From assembly GCA_947044405.1 (NCBI GenBank), contig CAMRHE010000156.1, positions 2,647,001-2,711,000 on the forward strand: DNA of 64,000 nucleotides, written 5' to 3'. Every line of letters begins with the position of its first letter. Position 1 is the stretch's first letter. The notes under the pieces were generated by a model. The model was not told where the DNA came from, searched no databases, and saw only the letters and a list, made by a program, of their open reading frames with translations. Position numbers and translations under genes: made by a program. The stretch is from Leptodactylus fallax (lineage: Eukaryota; Chordata; Amphibia; Anura; Leptodactylidae). Shown here in pieces: positions 34,190-48,055 of the stretch.

Positions 34190-34310
34190 ATTGCCAAACG
34201 ACAAGCGACAAAGCTCTGTGAGAATGTCCTATGGACAGATGAGACAAAAATCAAAATTTTTGGCAAGGCACATCAGCTATATGTTCACAGACGGAAAAAT
34301 GAAGCATATC
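34190..34310 (+). pseudogene. Tc1-like transposase, part before the insertion
   Basis: Only the start of the catalytic half survives: LCENVLWTDETKIKIFGKAH and [10 protein letters not shown], including the first catalytic Asp. The DNA-binding half is deleted between the inverted repeat and 34190. The frame runs into a stop in the inserted LTR. Confidence 0.8.
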
Positions 34311-34826
34311 TGTAACGTTCTGCCTGTCGGGTCTCTGTGCCACCCTCCACTCGCACGCTGCGGCAAAGGAGGCGTGTTCAGTTTGGTTCCTTACGTAGGT
34401 TTCTTGTTGCTCAGTCTGAACAGTGTCCTAGACAATGTAATGGATTTCCAGCCACACCCGTGTTCTAAGCATTTCTCTCTGGACCACATATAGTTAATCC
34501 CAGCCTTGTCTGTGTGATTGACAGCCTGTCTACCAATCCATTCTGGGGCTTGCCCAGACTTTCTATAAACAGGTTGTCAGCCCTCACATGGTTGCTGGTT
34601 ATTGCTTTTGCGTTCTGGCTATTATACCTTGCTGCTTTGTTACCTGTTCTTCTGATTTTCTGACCACTGGCTTACCTTTGACTTTTCTCTTGGATTGTGA
34701 TTTTGTACTGCTTTTCTCGTTTGTTACCAACCCTTGGCTAGCTGACCTCCCTTTGTTGTGTTCATCCTGTCTGCGTTCTGTGTTATCACTTACTCAGTAT
34801 AGTAATACAGTATACATCCGCATCCG

Positions 34827-34876
34827 TATTATCTGACAGAATTGCAGGGGTGCCAATACTTTTGGCCAGCACTGTA
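34827..34876 (+). repeat. Terminal fragment of the 30752-type Tc1 family
   Basis: TATTATCTGACAGAATTGCA through GGCCAGCACTG matches the outer 50 bp of that family's inverted repeat. The rest of the element is absent. Confidence 0.75.
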
Positions 34877-36217
34877 GGCACCTTAAAATCACTTTACAGC
34901 TCAATAGGTCCCTAGAAAACAGAATCTTGTTTTGTTGAAAATTTGGTCTTAAATTTAGAAGTCTTCTAAAATCCTAGAAAAATAAAAGGTCATTGAAAAA
35001 AAAATTATGAAAATATACAGTAGACACATGATAAAAATTAATTAACAAATTTGTGTAATATGGCTTTTTAAAATAATAACTGAAACTATCCAATTTGATA
35101 ATTTTATGAAATATTTTTCAATAAATAAACCCAAGGTGTAATAACCAAAATTAATCACCAAGATAAAGTACAATATGTTACAAAAAATAATCTTGGAATC
35201 ACTTGGATAGGTAAATGTTGTTATTCTCACATAACTTGAAAGATGTCAAATTTAAAATATAGTGTTTGGCCATTAAGGCCCAAAGCTGCGTCCTTAGTAA
35301 TTTAAAAGTGTACCTCCAGTTATAAACAACTTTTCCTATAGATAGTACAGGTTAACAGAAGAAACTTTGTAATACATCTTATTAAAGAAATATGTTTTGT
35401 TTTCCTCTTTTCGAGTAGTTACTTTCTCCATATTAGTCTATGAATAGACTAGGTGGATTGAAAAGACACTTAAATAATTGCTGCTGTTACACTCTGATAT
35501 TCCTTGCTTTTTAACACTGCTAGGTTGTAGATAGGAAGATAGGAGTGCATGCATGAGGCAATAATTCAATGAATTAGTCCTCCCTGCTCCATAGAGTTGT
35601 ATGTGTGAGGCTGAATATGGAGACTGACATAACGTAAGCAGTCAGAATTAAGATAAGGAGCAGGAGGAGCTTAATAAGTGGTGAAGTTACTCACAGCTCA
35701 GCGTCATCACTGGGCTGTAAGGAATGCTCCCTCTCTCTGTACTCGTCCATAGCACTGTACTGTCAGAGGGGGCGTTCCTTACTGCCCGGCGATGACGCTG
35801 ATCTGTGAGGAACCCCCCCCCAGGAAAAGTTTATGATTGAGTACTGTCAGGAAGGGCGTTCCTCACAGACCATCTAGACTGTCAGGAACGCCCTTCTGAC
35901 GGTGAACCGTGAAACTATGACCCCGGATATCTCCAGCCCCGGGGCACATACGGGAAAGCCGGCAGTGCGCTGAATTCAGCGCACTGTCGGCTTTCTAGTA
36001 GTATGTAAAACAGCATATACATGAGGACGTGAAAGGTCCTCTTTAAGGTATCACCTACAACCCAGTCAAAATTCTTTAGGCTGCATGAACATCCAGAATA
36101 TGACGATGCCTCTCTTGCTCTCAGGATGGTTCAACACAGAGAAGCTAAGAGATCTCTCTCCTATTGTAATTTTCATAAAGAGGAATATCTGAGCTTAAAT
36201 GAGGGCAGGATCTATAG
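34877..36217. other. No gene; MITE-like sequence
   Basis: AT-rich to 35280. 35700-36045 contains a GGCGTTCC(T)(C)AC-rich segment with an internal hairpin and ends TGAAAGGTCCTCTTTAA, a TTAA-type MITE end matching 33068. 36046-36209 is unassigned. Confidence 0.4.
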
Positions 36218-38100
36218 CAGGGGTGGGCAATTAATTTTCCCATGGGGCCACATGAGAAATTGGAATGGTTTTAGAGGACCAGACTAATATACTTAAAGGA
36301 GTATTCCCACGAGCATAACCATTTTTAAATTAGTAGATAACTAAAAATTAAAATTTTTGCAAATATAAGTAATTAAACATTTTGCAGAGTTTTAAAGATT
36401 TTCTCTAAGTATCTTGTGGTCACAAATTGTTTCTTGATCGGTTGCCAGTGGATACAACCATGAATGCAGGACCTTTCTAAGTTCAGAAAATCAGCCATGA
36501 TTTCCTTATTGTGGCTGGGATATCTTCTGATACATGTAGTGTCCCTGCCTGATACCCCAGCTACAATAAGAAAGTCATGGCTGGGTTTCTGACAAATCCC
36601 AGACCATAGAAAGTTTCTGCATTTGTGGTCGTAACCATTGGCAACCGATCAAGACAACAGATGTAACCACTAAGATATTTAGAGAAAATCTTTAAAACTC
36701 TGCAGAATTTTTAACTACTTATATTTGCAAAAATGTTTAACTTTTAATTATCTACAAATATAGATATGGTTATATTCATGGGGATACCCCTTTAACTCCG
36801 TTCTACCCAATACCTATATACTGTATACAGTATATATATTATACCTTCATAAAAAAACAGTAAATGAAACATTACAATGATTCAATGAAAATGTGAAGGA
36901 CCTAATTACATCATTATTTAATGATGAGATGATGAACTTGTGATGAACTTTAATGAACTTGTGATTGTTCAGTTTAGAAAATTGAAAACTTTTGCAGTGT
37001 TTAAAAACTAGCATCATATCCTGACATAAAATAGCACGTTTTCAAAGTCCAGCATCTCTTTAACTTAATACAGTAAAACAGTAAATGAAACATTACAATA
37101 ACATGAAAATGTGGAGAACAGAATTATAGCACAATTTAACAAACATTGTTTGAAAATGAGCATCTTCTGCAGCATTTAAAAAAAACTAGCATCACAACTT
37201 TACACAAAAAAATCTAGTTTTACAAAGACCAGCATCACATTAACCTTATACAAAAATGTTCAATGAGAGAAGTCTAGCCTGTTTTGGGCTTGAACAAGTG
37301 CATTGAAGTCAGGTTGAATATTTGAGGTGGATATGCGAAGGTCAACACACAAGTACCATCACTGAGAGAGGATCTGTATCTGGATTTGTAGAACTTCATC
37401 ACTGAGAATGTTTGTTCACATAGGTAGGTAGATCCAAAGAGAACTAACATCCTCTGAGTATGCCTGCTTATTTACCCCCCACACAGCATATGATCCCACT
37501 ATTTATGGCCCTCACACAGTTTATGACATCTTTTATACCCCCCCATACAGTATATGACCCCTTTTGTAACACCCACCCACAGTACAAACCCCCTGTTATC
37601 TCCCTATCCCCACACAGAGTAGTGGCCGATAATTTTTACTCACCTGTTCACGCTCCAGACCTGGACACACTCCGCTGCTGCCTCCAGGGTGCTCTGTTGC
37701 TGACGCTGAAGAAGGCTGGGACGCTGTACGTAGTGTCCCGGTGTTCTTCAATGTCATGATGTCAGTGTAGCGCCACCTAGAGGAGGCAGTGGAAGGCGGC
37801 CAGGACAGGAGCGTGGACAGGTGAGTAAAAGTATCAACATCTGTTTATTGCAATAACACAATAGGTAGCTGCTGATGCGTGTCACCCAAAATGTCTCGGC
37901 GTGTCACCTGTGACACACATGTCATAGGTTCGCCATCACTGTTGTATTTCGTCAAAGTCCTTGATTTCGTGCACCTATCATAGTGTAATAGGTGTCGTAA
38001 TTACACATTTACTTTTGACTTCAAATTTTCCAACGATCTCACGCAGGCCGGTCAGAGATAATTATAGGACCGGATGTGGCCCGTACAATGCCCAGGTCTG
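36218..38100 (+). mobile_element. Non-autonomous hAT element
   Basis: Left end CAGGGGTGGGCAA, right end complementary (TTGCCCA-like, ...CCCAGGTCTG), with 8-bp flanks ATCTATAG (36210-36217) and ATCTACAG (38101-38108). It is 1883 bp with no transposase frame. It contains the palindromic MITE 36293-36795 and a C-rich segment at 37460-37620. Confidence 0.75.
36293..36795. mobile_element. Palindromic TTAA MITE
   Basis: TTAAAGGAGTATTCCCACG at the left is mirrored by GGGGATACCCCTTTAA at the right. The arms (~230 bp each) pair with about 80-85% identity around a centre near 36545. Confidence 0.75.
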
Positions 38101-38519
38101 ATCTACAGTATGACCTTATTTGTCGAGAATAGTGATTCCCGAGTTGCCACAGTACCTGAAGGCAACGAGAGAACCTGCCAGAAGGGCCACAACACTTGGC
38201 ACGTCTGTTTGAAGTACTGACACTCATACTTTTCACCAAACCGGAACAGAAGACAAGTGGGGGAGCAGATACCTTCTTTTAGTGCACTGACCTTCAGCCA
38301 CATTCTGGGTATTTTTTATGGGTTCTACTGTGAAGGGTGGTGCTCTGACTGTGATTAACAGTGTGGGGGCACAGGCAGGGTTGGCGTTTGAGATGTGAGC
38401 ATGATTACTGATGGGTGAAAGGGTTAATAATGAACTTCTGCATTTACTGTTGTGAGGAGTCTATATCAGAATGGGGGTCTGGTGTGAGGGGGGTTCTGTC
38501 TGTGTCTGCCACTCTATCA
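38101..38519. other. No gene recognised
   Basis: Between the hAT element and the right part of the LTR sequence. It may be LTR U3/R sequence or a further insertion. Confidence 0.3.
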
Positions 38520-38664
38520 CTGTTAAAAGTCGGGCTCGTCTTCAGGTTGTCCTTTTACCATTTAGGGTAACTGAGGCAATAGGAAGGGACAGTGGCTGGG
38601 GTCAGATTAGGGCTCACCTGTCCCTCCCTCCTCTGTCCTCCCTCCCAGACCCCTGCAGTAGTAA

Positions 38665-39198
<534 letters not shown>

Positions 39199-39723
39199 GT
39201 TAAGGGTACCATCATTTCTGTCCAGGACTATTTCATGAGTTTTCTTTTTTTTAAAAAAATTCTGTTGAAGCATGGTTGAAAAGCAATGTCTGACTTTCAT
39301 TTGTTCATTTTATTAGAATTTTTATATATTATTACTTTTGTCAGATTCAAGTTATTTCTGTGACCATTGTGGGTTTTTCTTTCATTAAACGAGGGGTACC
39401 AACAATTTTGTCCACATGTGTAAATACTGTGAAACACATACACATTAGATATCCCTGTGTCCAAAAACGCCCAGTCTACAAATCTATAAAAATATTTTTT
39501 CCGTACGGTAAATGTCATAGCGGGAAAGAAAATCAAAAGTGCCTAACTAATGTGTCCGTTTTTTTAACTGATCTATTAAATGGATCAGTTAAAAAAAACA
39601 GACACATTAACTTCAATTAGTGTCCATTATTGTCTGTTATGATAGGTGTCCGTTTTTTTTTTTTTTTTTTTTTTTTAACGGACACTATCTTAACGGATAT
39701 CCAATGGTAGTGTGAACGCCCCC

Positions 39724-40060
39724 TAAGATATGTCACCAAAACAGATAATAGCATTGAGCGTTTTATTAAATTTGAAGAGCTTCCAGATGGCTGTGCAGAG
39801 TTATTATATAACTCAATATGCTCACCAAAGAACTTGGTCTTAATGAGAACTTAATGGCAAGCCTATGATGGGGCAAGGACCATGTCAGGTCACTTAATGG
39901 GCTGCAAGCCAGAGTAAAACAAAACTGCTCTGAATGAGCATTTTATGTGCATTGTTGTGCACACAACCTCAATTTAATTCTGATTGATGCTGTGTGTGCA
40001 TAGTTCAGTGCTAAGATTTTCTTTGGCACACTTGAAACTCTGTACACATTTTTAACATCA
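39724..40060 (+). pseudogene. hAT-like transposase remnant, 3' part
   Basis: Continues as RYVTKTDNSIERFIKFEEL, then (with shifts) SGHLNGLQARVKQN and HCCAHNLNLILID, and FFGTLETLYTFFN. These are hallmarks of TTF/ZMYM-type hAT transposases (SG..NGLQA.I, C.AH.LNL, F...LY.FF). Stops and frame changes show it is dead. Confidence 0.75.
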
Positions 40061-41670
40061 AGTCTGCCTAGATATAAGATTCTTGAGGAAGAGCAAAATA
40101 AAATCCTGGAGGGAACAGTGTTGACACATCATACTCTATCACACACAAGATGGGCTTCCAGGAAACAGGCGACAAGATGCATAATAGTACCACAGAAGCT
40201 GATACATCACTATGACCTGTAAGGCGCCGATTGGTCAGATTGGAGGCTGGTCCTGACACAGGGGTGGAGCAGAAGCTTTAGATAGTCAGTGTGTATAAGG
40301 GGATTGAATATGTAAAATCTATGAACTATCATATTCTTGATCTCCCTCTGCCTCCACTAAATATATCTCTGATGAGATATGATCTGATCTCTGTAAATAA
40401 AATCTAACTTTTATTGTGTTTCATAAAATATATAGAAATTATAATATTTTAATTTATATTTTACTTGGAGTGAAAGGTCCCCTATTATTCACTCCTCAGG
40501 GATGTTCGATTCCATTCAATTATAATCATAGATATCACTATTATTAAGCATGCTGATATCTAGTCATTCCTAATTATTGGTACTTCATAGGAGGCTCAAG
40601 CAAGCTGCATATATAGTGCCCCTATTGTCTAAGATAAATCCCCCAGTTCTGCTGTCAATTGCAGCACTGACAGTCTGCCCATGTAAATAGATGTCATAAA
40701 TATAATCTTGCCCCAGAGTGTAGTTACTGGGCAGTATGTACATTGGGTGTGTACCCCTGATGTACCGATGCACACACAGAAATGCTGGAGAGAGCTGTAG
40801 TTGTCCAGCAGTGTGCTCTATCTCCAGACCCAAAGTAGTTCAATACTTTTTGCGAGACCTCAGAATACACTAGCGCCCGGAGCCTAGATCAAACAGAGCG
40901 TCAGCGTCTAAGGCTGGGGAGTACAAAGTCAGCACTGCAGGTACAATATGGTCTGAAGTGCATACCCGGCCAGATACTATGTGCTGATATTTGGTAGCAC
41001 AATGTGGGTCAGGGGGGCCCCCCCCTCAGTACAGGAGCAGGGATAGGAGAGGCTTATTGAGTGAGATGTGAACTATCTAACTCTGAATAAGTTACCTCAT
41101 TGTCCCAACACACGTTTCGAAGGTTGTAGTGTCCAGTTTTTTCCTTTTCCCTGTTGATATATTTTCCTAGGCGGTGTTCTCAGCGGTGGAAAAAAATATA
41201 AAAAATTGTATAGAATTACTTTTCGTCACTACGCAATTTTTGATTGTTTTTTCATATACACTGCTGGCAGATATTGACAAGTGCCTAAATAAGCTCATGA
41301 ATGACAGTCTCTACAGTGACAGAATCTTATTGACCGTCTTCTAAATTTAACACACAATTGTTCTTCACTTATCTTCTTCATGTTATGAAAAATATGATAA
41401 TCACTATAAATAGTGACTTCCAATGAATTATGGAGTGTAGCCACTTGTGACATCACAACAACATATGACATCACTACTGGAAGTCAGGGCATTGTGATAC
41501 TCCTTGCATACATGAGCATGTGCTGTGGCAGATCATTTGTACAGAGCAGCTTTTACTACTTTAGATGGAAGTTTCTGTTCTTTTCCAGTAACGTCTAAAC
41601 AGTATAATTATGTCTTGGCTGTTTTGACCTGAGGCCCGTCATTACTGACAGTACTTACTTTGCAGATTCT
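40061..41670. other. No gene; one dispersed repeat
   Basis: 40290-40374 is the inverted match of 28660-28752. 41000-41040 has a C/G-run. No coding signal. Confidence 0.35.
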
Positions 41671-41813
41671 AGGCAGGGGTGGGCCCCTGGCACGCGTCCT
41701 GCAGTCTCTTTGAAGATTCAGTGGCACGCGAGGCTTATCTCCCTGGCACGGCAGCGGAGTCCTCACCCAGCAGATTCGATCGGACCAAACACGGCCGAAA
41801 CGAAACTGCTATT

Positions 41814-42123
41814 ATTATACTGTGGGGTCTCTTCAGACCGCAGAGTATAATAAGCGGAGACTCAGGAGAAGTGCTGAAACATAAAAAACAATGATACTCA
41901 CCTTGCTCCCTGCGCTCACAGCCGGCACTTCCGACAGCTGACAGGGCCTCAGAGGTCACGTCTGCGTCTGACGTCATTACGCATAATGACGCGACGTGAC
42001 CCCAGAGACTCAATCAGCGGTCGCTGACTACAGGCAGAAGCGCTGAAGAGAACAGAGCGGCTGCGGAGCATGGAATGTTGAGTACATAGTTTTTTTTATG
42101 TTTGTCACCTCTGAAGAGAACTA
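41814..42123 (+). repeat. MITE with terminal hairpin, copy 3
   Basis: ATTATACTGTGGGGTC...GACCGCAGAGTATAAT hairpin, then ATACTCACCT. It has a CpG-rich middle with inverted CGTGACC/GGTCACG around TGACGTCATTACGC. Confidence 0.6.
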
Positions 42124-42452
42124 AGGGACCTAATACTGTGTGCAGGGACCGGTATGTGACATAATAACGTGTGCAGGGAACGCTATGTGACATAACGTGT
42201 GCAGGGACCGCTATGGGACCTAATACCGTGTGCAGGGACCGCTATGGGACCTAATACCGTGTGCAGGGACCGCTATGGGACCTAATACCGTGTGCAGGGG
42301 CCGCTATGGGACCTAATACCGTGTGCAGGGGCCGCTATGGGACCTAAAACCATGTGCAGGGACCGCTATATGACATAATACTGTGTGCAGGGACCGCTAT
42401 ATGACATAATACTGTGTGCAGGGGCCACTATGTGACATAATACGGTGTGCAG
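42124..42452 (+). repeat. Minisatellite, ~31 bp x ~10
   Basis: Unit GTGTGCAGGGACCGCTATGG plus GACCTAATACC, with variants (ACATAATACT in the outer units). Confidence 0.9.
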
Positions 42453-43050
42453 TTTTACATTGAAGTAAAAGTTCTAGTGGCCTAAGACTATATCTGCATC
42501 CAGATACATAGTGTGTCACCACCCTGACGGTGCTGCCATACGGTGCTCCTGGACACATTTACCACTAACTGGGGGATGCACATGTACTTTAATTGCTTTT
42601 AATCGGAAAGTACAGGAGCGTCCCAGGAAATAGCAGTAAACGCATGTGTCCTGAAGCATCTTGTGGCAGCACTTCTGTGTTATGGTTTGTGGTGTATAAC
42701 TTTAGTTTAGGGGTCGTCAGACTTACAATTATTGACCGGCACTCCGAGTACCTCATCTTTGAATTTTTAATTAAAATCGGCACGCCGAACAAAAAAGGTT
42801 GCCTATCCCTTTTCTAGTGTGTTTGTTTCTGTGTGCAGTCTGTGTTTTCCACTGAGCCTATTTTAAGAATAGACAAACCGAACCGCATATTTGTACAGCA
42901 GCTGTGCTTGGTATTACAGCTTAGCCCATTCACTTTAATGTGGCTGAGAGGCAAACAGGCCATGTGACCAAAGGGAGTGAAGTTGCATGGCCTGTGATAC
43001 AGAAGTAGCACTCAGGGAGGTCATGAATTAATAAAGTTCAGAAAACCCCT

Positions 43051-43364
43051 TAAGTCCGGGGTCCCACATTGCAGGTACTGTAAAATGCTGTGTTTTCACA
43101 AAGTGGATGGGATTCTGGCTGATCCCATCCACACATTGCAGAAAAAAAATCTGCAGCAGAAAAGCTGCGATTTCAAAAACCCTCATTTTTGAAAATCGCT
43201 ACCTGTCAATTATACCTATACTGGCATTTTCTGTACAGGTATAATAGGGGCAGTGTTCCTCTGCTGACTTTCTGTGAAAAACACTGCGGAAAAAACAGCG
43301 ATGCGTTTCTGCCGCGGTCTTTACCACAGCATTTTTTTGCCGCGGTTCGCTACATGGGGCTTTA
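43051..43364 (+). repeat. GGGGTCCCAC-ended MITE, copy 1
   Basis: Starts TAAGTCCGGGGTCCCACATT and ends CGCTACATGGGGCTTTA. The interior encodes nothing. TAA/TTA at the ends suits a Harbinger-type MITE (inference). Confidence 0.65.
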
Positions 43365-43368
43365 GGAG

Positions 43369-43584
43369 GAGGCCCCACATTGTGAAAACACAGATTTCTT
43401 TGTTGCAGATTTTGCTGTGGTTTTTTGAGCCAAAACCAGGAGAGATTGAGCAGAAGGTAGAAATATAATAACTTCCTATATATTTCTCACTCCCTTTGAA
43501 GCCATTCTTGGCTTTGGCTCAAAAAAACGCAGCAAACTATGCAACAAAAAAAGCTGCGGTTCTGCAACGGGGGCCTCAGCCTAA
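43369..43584. repeat. Palindromic MITE of the same group
   Basis: AGGCCCCACATTGTGAAAAC ... TTTTTTGAGCCAAA is mirrored by TTTGGCTCAAAAAAACGCAG ... GGGGGCCTCAGCC. Related to 56903-59306 and 59307-59487. Confidence 0.6.
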
Positions 43585-44026
43585 AGGGATTTGTATGATT
43601 AGCATTAGAGAGCAGGGTTTTTTTTTTTTTTTCCAGAAACAGCATCACTCTTGTCTACAAGTTGCGCCCAAAATATTGCAATTCAGCTCAATTAACTTGA
43701 GTGGGGTTGAGCTAATGCAGGGACTGAAGGGTGTAGCAAACCTTAGGCACTGCCCTGCATAACTGCATTAAGATTACATACTGTAATGTTTTTATCCAGA
43801 GTGGCTCTTTTTTAGGATTTGCACATACAGCAATGTCCTAATGTATCTCTATTAATGGAATACTTCTCAATGTGAATACAATCAGTGAGATAATAGTACA
43901 GGGCACTAAAAAGAGATGAGAAATACCCAATTTTGCCCCGTGAAATCATTGCAAGAACCTAATTGGTGGGATGACAGTGTTCATTTGTCATGTTTTTTTT
44001 TTTTTTTTTTTTGTGGAAAATCACTT

Positions 44027-44277
44027 TAAGTCTAAGGCTCCACACAGAGAGCCTCAGCAAAAAAGTGCTGTGGGAAAAATCGCGGTGGCAACGCATTAGT
44101 GCTTTTCACAGAAAGTCTGCAGAGGTTTCCTCTGCAAACTTTCTGCTTCAATTATAACTACAGGGAAACCTATATTTCCTTAGGTATAATTGACATGCTG
44201 CGATTTCCTTAACTGCAACATTTTTTTGCCGCAGCCAAACCACGGTGTTTATGCCACATGGGGACCCCGGCCTAAGG
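44027..44277 (+). repeat. GGGGTCCCAC-ended MITE, copy 2
   Basis: Starts TAAGTCTAAGGCTCCACAC and ends CACATGGGGACCCCGGCCTA. Confidence 0.6.
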
Positions 44278-45458
44278 CTCTTACTTTTTTTCTGTTTCAT
44301 TGCAATGACATCTGAAATAAGCAAAAAATATGTTAAAGCAGTTATGAGATTAGATAAAGCATTACTACTTTTTTTCCAATAACAGAGCTACTCTTGTCCA
44401 TAGGCTGTGTCTGGTATTACAGTTCAGTCCCACTTCAAATACAGCTGTATATAAAGCTGTCTGTATAATACCAGAAAGTCCATGGACAAGGATTCAGCTG
44501 TCCATGGAAACATTGTTTATCTCATCTCATAATCCATTTTTAATTTGTCATATACATGTTTTACACATTCTGACATGGGACATGTTATTAGCCGAAATAA
44601 AAGGCAGTGTTATATGCTTTAATATTTTATTTATTTCATTATAATTATTTTCAATCATTGAATAAATTCATCCTTACGCTTATGGTAAACTAAGCAACCG
44701 AATCAGTAAAATATGAAAGTGCATTGTTTATTTCCATGTTATGAGCATCCTTCAGCAAATTATACAATAAATACATAGGTAAAAACAAATCAACATACAG
44801 TACACATACATATGCTAGCTTTAATGGCGTTTCTATGGGAAAACAGACAACTGCTTAGAAACAGTTTCCACAAACTACAAATAAACATGGTGTAAAAGAA
44901 AATGAAATAATTTTTTTTTCTTAAACAATAAAGTGCATTTTTAGAAATCACTATGTTTCTGTATGCTCAAAGTCAGTTGTACTATCATGGAAAATTACAG
45001 GAATCTGTGACTATGGATAGGGGCTAAAAAGAACATTTTTCTTGATGTTGGGTTGTATTGTTGCTATTGTTCGTTTTAAGATGAGATCTCTGAATAACAC
45101 TCTCCTAGTTTGGGAAATGATACAAACCTTTATTCTAACTATGGCAAACTACATGTTTACATGTGAAATTCTGTCAGTGTTTCAATCGCAATGCAAATTA
45201 ACAAGACAGGAGGATCTCCTGGTCAGTACCTGAGACCATCCTATGATAGATCAGGAACAGGTCATGGTTTCTTAAAAATCTCTTACTTGCAATACACATA
45301 TGTGTTTGTATTCTATCCAGCTATGCTTATGTATTTAGATTATTTCTATGAAACAATCCTAAATTTTTTGCTCAGGATCAATGTGTTTCTGTATATCAAG
45401 CAGAAATGTACTTTGTATCATACAACACATGTAGAAAGCCTGCTAGCTTTGTGGTAAC
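44278..45458. other. No gene recognised; AT-rich
   Basis: Apparently single-copy. 44580-44960 has several AATAAA-like motifs on both strands. It could include distal 3' untranslated sequence of RETREG1, but nothing shows this. Confidence 0.3.
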
Positions 45459-45946
45459 GCTAGGTTCACACTAGCACCGTGGTGTCCGTCGTTTGGGACA
45501 TGAATGATGGAGAGCTGGGCCACTAAAACAGTGGTTACACACAGTCATTGGTGGACCTCATTGACTATAATGGGGTCCGCTGGTTTTCTGCTGTTTTAAG
45601 GTTGGGGTCCTACGTGGCATAAAAACTGCAGTGTTTTACAGTCCCTGCAAATCCCATCAACACATTGTGGAAAAGTACACGCAACAGACATGCTGCAATT
45701 TCCAAAACCGTTGCGGTTTTGGAAATCCCAGCATGTCAGTTATACCTATGGAAACGCAGGAGGTTTCCCTATAGGTATAGTTGAAGCAGAAAGTCCTCTG
45801 CAGACTTTGTGTGAAAAGCGCAGCGGGAAAAACTGCAATATGTTTCTGCCACGGTTTTTTCCACAGCACTTTTTCATTGCGGCCCGCTACATGGGGCCTT
45901 AGCCTAAAACTGAAATTAGATTAAGTGCAGATGTGAACCCGGCCTA
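45459..45946. repeat. MITE with another MITE inside
   Basis: Outer ends GCTAGGTTCACACTAGC (45461) and GTGAACCCGGCCTAAC (45935). The interior 45602-45906 is a GGGGTCCYACGT-ended copy, with TATACCTATGGAAACGC mirrored by CCTATAGGTATAG. Confidence 0.55.
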
Positions 45947-47835
45947 ACATTGTATCAGAAGAGTAGAACATAAGCACTCTTTTCTACTGGACAACTTCAT
46001 GGCCACATCCACAAGTATAAAGTAGTGTCTGTCTACACTAAGTACTGGCTATCATTATCTCAAACTGTACATTTTTAATCTTTTATACTGGATTTGTGGT
46101 GGAAAATGTCTGCATCAAACTTGAAGGAAGCTGCAGGCAAATTCACAGCGGCAAATCCATACCAATTGTGTGGATTTTGGAGAAGATTTGCAACTGGGGA
46201 TTGGCTAAAATAAAAAAAAGGAAACACACTTTGCTGATATTCTGACACTCCCTTGATAATTCTAGGCTTGTTCCTAAACAGTCTCTGTACCCTGGATGCC
46301 AGTGAATGGCTGCACTGCACTGTTGGTCAGTTTCTGTGTTAATAAGATTAATTTAGAACACATCCACTTTGTTGTTACTGTATTGTGCTGCAGATTTTTT
46401 GGCCAGTCAATTTTATATAATGAAATCAATGCAGAAATAGGCACTGGTAACTGACATCACAAAAGCTTCTGGAGAAACTGAATGTGTACTATGGGGCACA
46501 TTTATCAAACTAAACCAGCAAGGAAAAAGGCATAATTTTTGGTGCATGGCAGATCTGAATGAAAAATTGTGCGTTTTTCCTCCTCTTTTCACACCCAAGC
46601 CACACATTAAACTGGTGAGTGTGCCATTAGCAGGGATGACCACTGAGTTGTGGAGCCTTGATAGCCTGACACATTCAAGATTACTTACCACTTACTTTTT
46701 TAGCGCAACTAACTCCTGAAATCTCCTCCAGCTGCTTGCTGGAGTAGGTTTCAGTTTCAGGCTTCTTCTGAGTTACACCAGAATTATTAAGAGGTTTCTG
46801 CTTAAATATTAAACAGGTAATTACAGAGTATCAGTCTTAATGAATGTGTCTCTATGTTTATAGCTCTTCCAATTCTGCCCTTCTGAGTGATTAGAATTCT
46901 ATAAAGCACATAACTACTGCAAGCACTACTTTCACTCTGTGACCAGAAGAGGGCAATGAATGGCAGTAACATATTGGAAAGCTTTGTTTTCTACAGTAAC
47001 ATAAAGTTCTTTAGACAATTGTAACGACAATATGGTACTATAGAATTTTACCAATAGAATCTTAAAACACCTGTTACTCCTAATACTGAAACTTTGCAAT
47101 AGTGAAGTACATTCTATTTCTTCAATGATCACTGATTACAATCACAGTCTATACTTCCCTCAAAATGCAGGTGTAGAGCTGGCTATACGTGTGTATGTTT
47201 TACTACTATGTGCTATTTGGATGTCTCAGTTTGCATGAAGTAAAACAGACTAGCTGCCCAACCACTGCATTGATGGAACACAGGAAGCAAATGATGGGGC
47301 CATCATACCAGCATATAGGAATTTGTCGTTGAATTAGTTTCTGTTCACAGCAGTATTGTGGCTTCTATTTATAACTGAAGTCATGATGCTGTGCGGGACC
47401 TGCCACACAATGGACACTTGTGGCACCCACTTGTGGAGTCCATTGGGTGCCATTTTGATGTGAATAACAGTGCTACATGCAGTATAACAGTAGGTAATAG
47501 CATCTGATCTGGCTAAAAACCTCAGAAAACAGTGATATAAGATTCTGCATCTTCTTCCCAACTTGACAACCTAAAGACAATGGAATTTGGCTAGGACTAC
47601 ATGGCACCATGTGTTGCACAACACGAAAATTGTAATGTGACATTTCATCTAATGATTGTCTATGTTGTCGCACTGAAACACATGAACTACTGCGATTGTA
47701 AAGGAACTTTTGCCATAATTCCCAAACTGTATAATTTGTGGTTGCTAGTCGCATGTGAAGGTGACTTGCTTGCAACTTGTCTGCAATTTCCCAAATCACA
47801 GCTCTAAAATTGATAAGTCTTAGACAAGCCGCACA
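45947..47835. other. No gene; dispersed short repeats
   Basis: 46490-46800 resembles a common frog repeat starting GGGGCACATTTATCAA. 47570-47830 is another dispersed repeat (GGACTACATGGCACC, TTGTGGTTGCTAGTCGCATG). Long frames here show no domains. Confidence 0.35.
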
Positions 47836-48055
47836 ACACATGCGCTTTTCACAGAAAGTCTGCAGAGGTTTCCTTTGCAGACTTTCTGCTCCAATTATAC
47901 CTATAGGGAAACCGCCAGTGTTTCCGTAGGTATAATTGACATGCAGTGTTTCCCCTGCGCGTATTTTTCTGCACTGTGTGGATGGGATTCGGCTAGAATC
48001 CCATCCACTTTGCAGGGACTGTCAACGGCCAACTACGTGGGGCCCCGGCCTAAGG
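47836..48055 (+). repeat. GGGGTCCCAC-ended MITE, copy 3
   Basis: Internal CCAATTATACCTATAGGGAA and right end TACGTGGGGCCCCGGCCTAA. The left part is truncated into the preceding repeat. Confidence 0.6.

Larger units (their letters stand above)
41671..42812. mobile_element. Probable non-autonomous hAT element with minisatellite
   Basis: Left CAGGGGTGGGC, right AAAAAAGGTTGCCTATCCCT, flanked by near-identical TTCTAG. Inside are a copy of the hairpin MITE (41814-42130), a minisatellite and a right arm with TTAATTAAAATCGGCACGCC, typical of frog hAT repeats (memory). Confidence 0.55.

Noticed and set aside
47473..47841. 122-codon minus frame as a host gene
   Set aside because: It lies across dispersed repeats and has no recognisable protein features.
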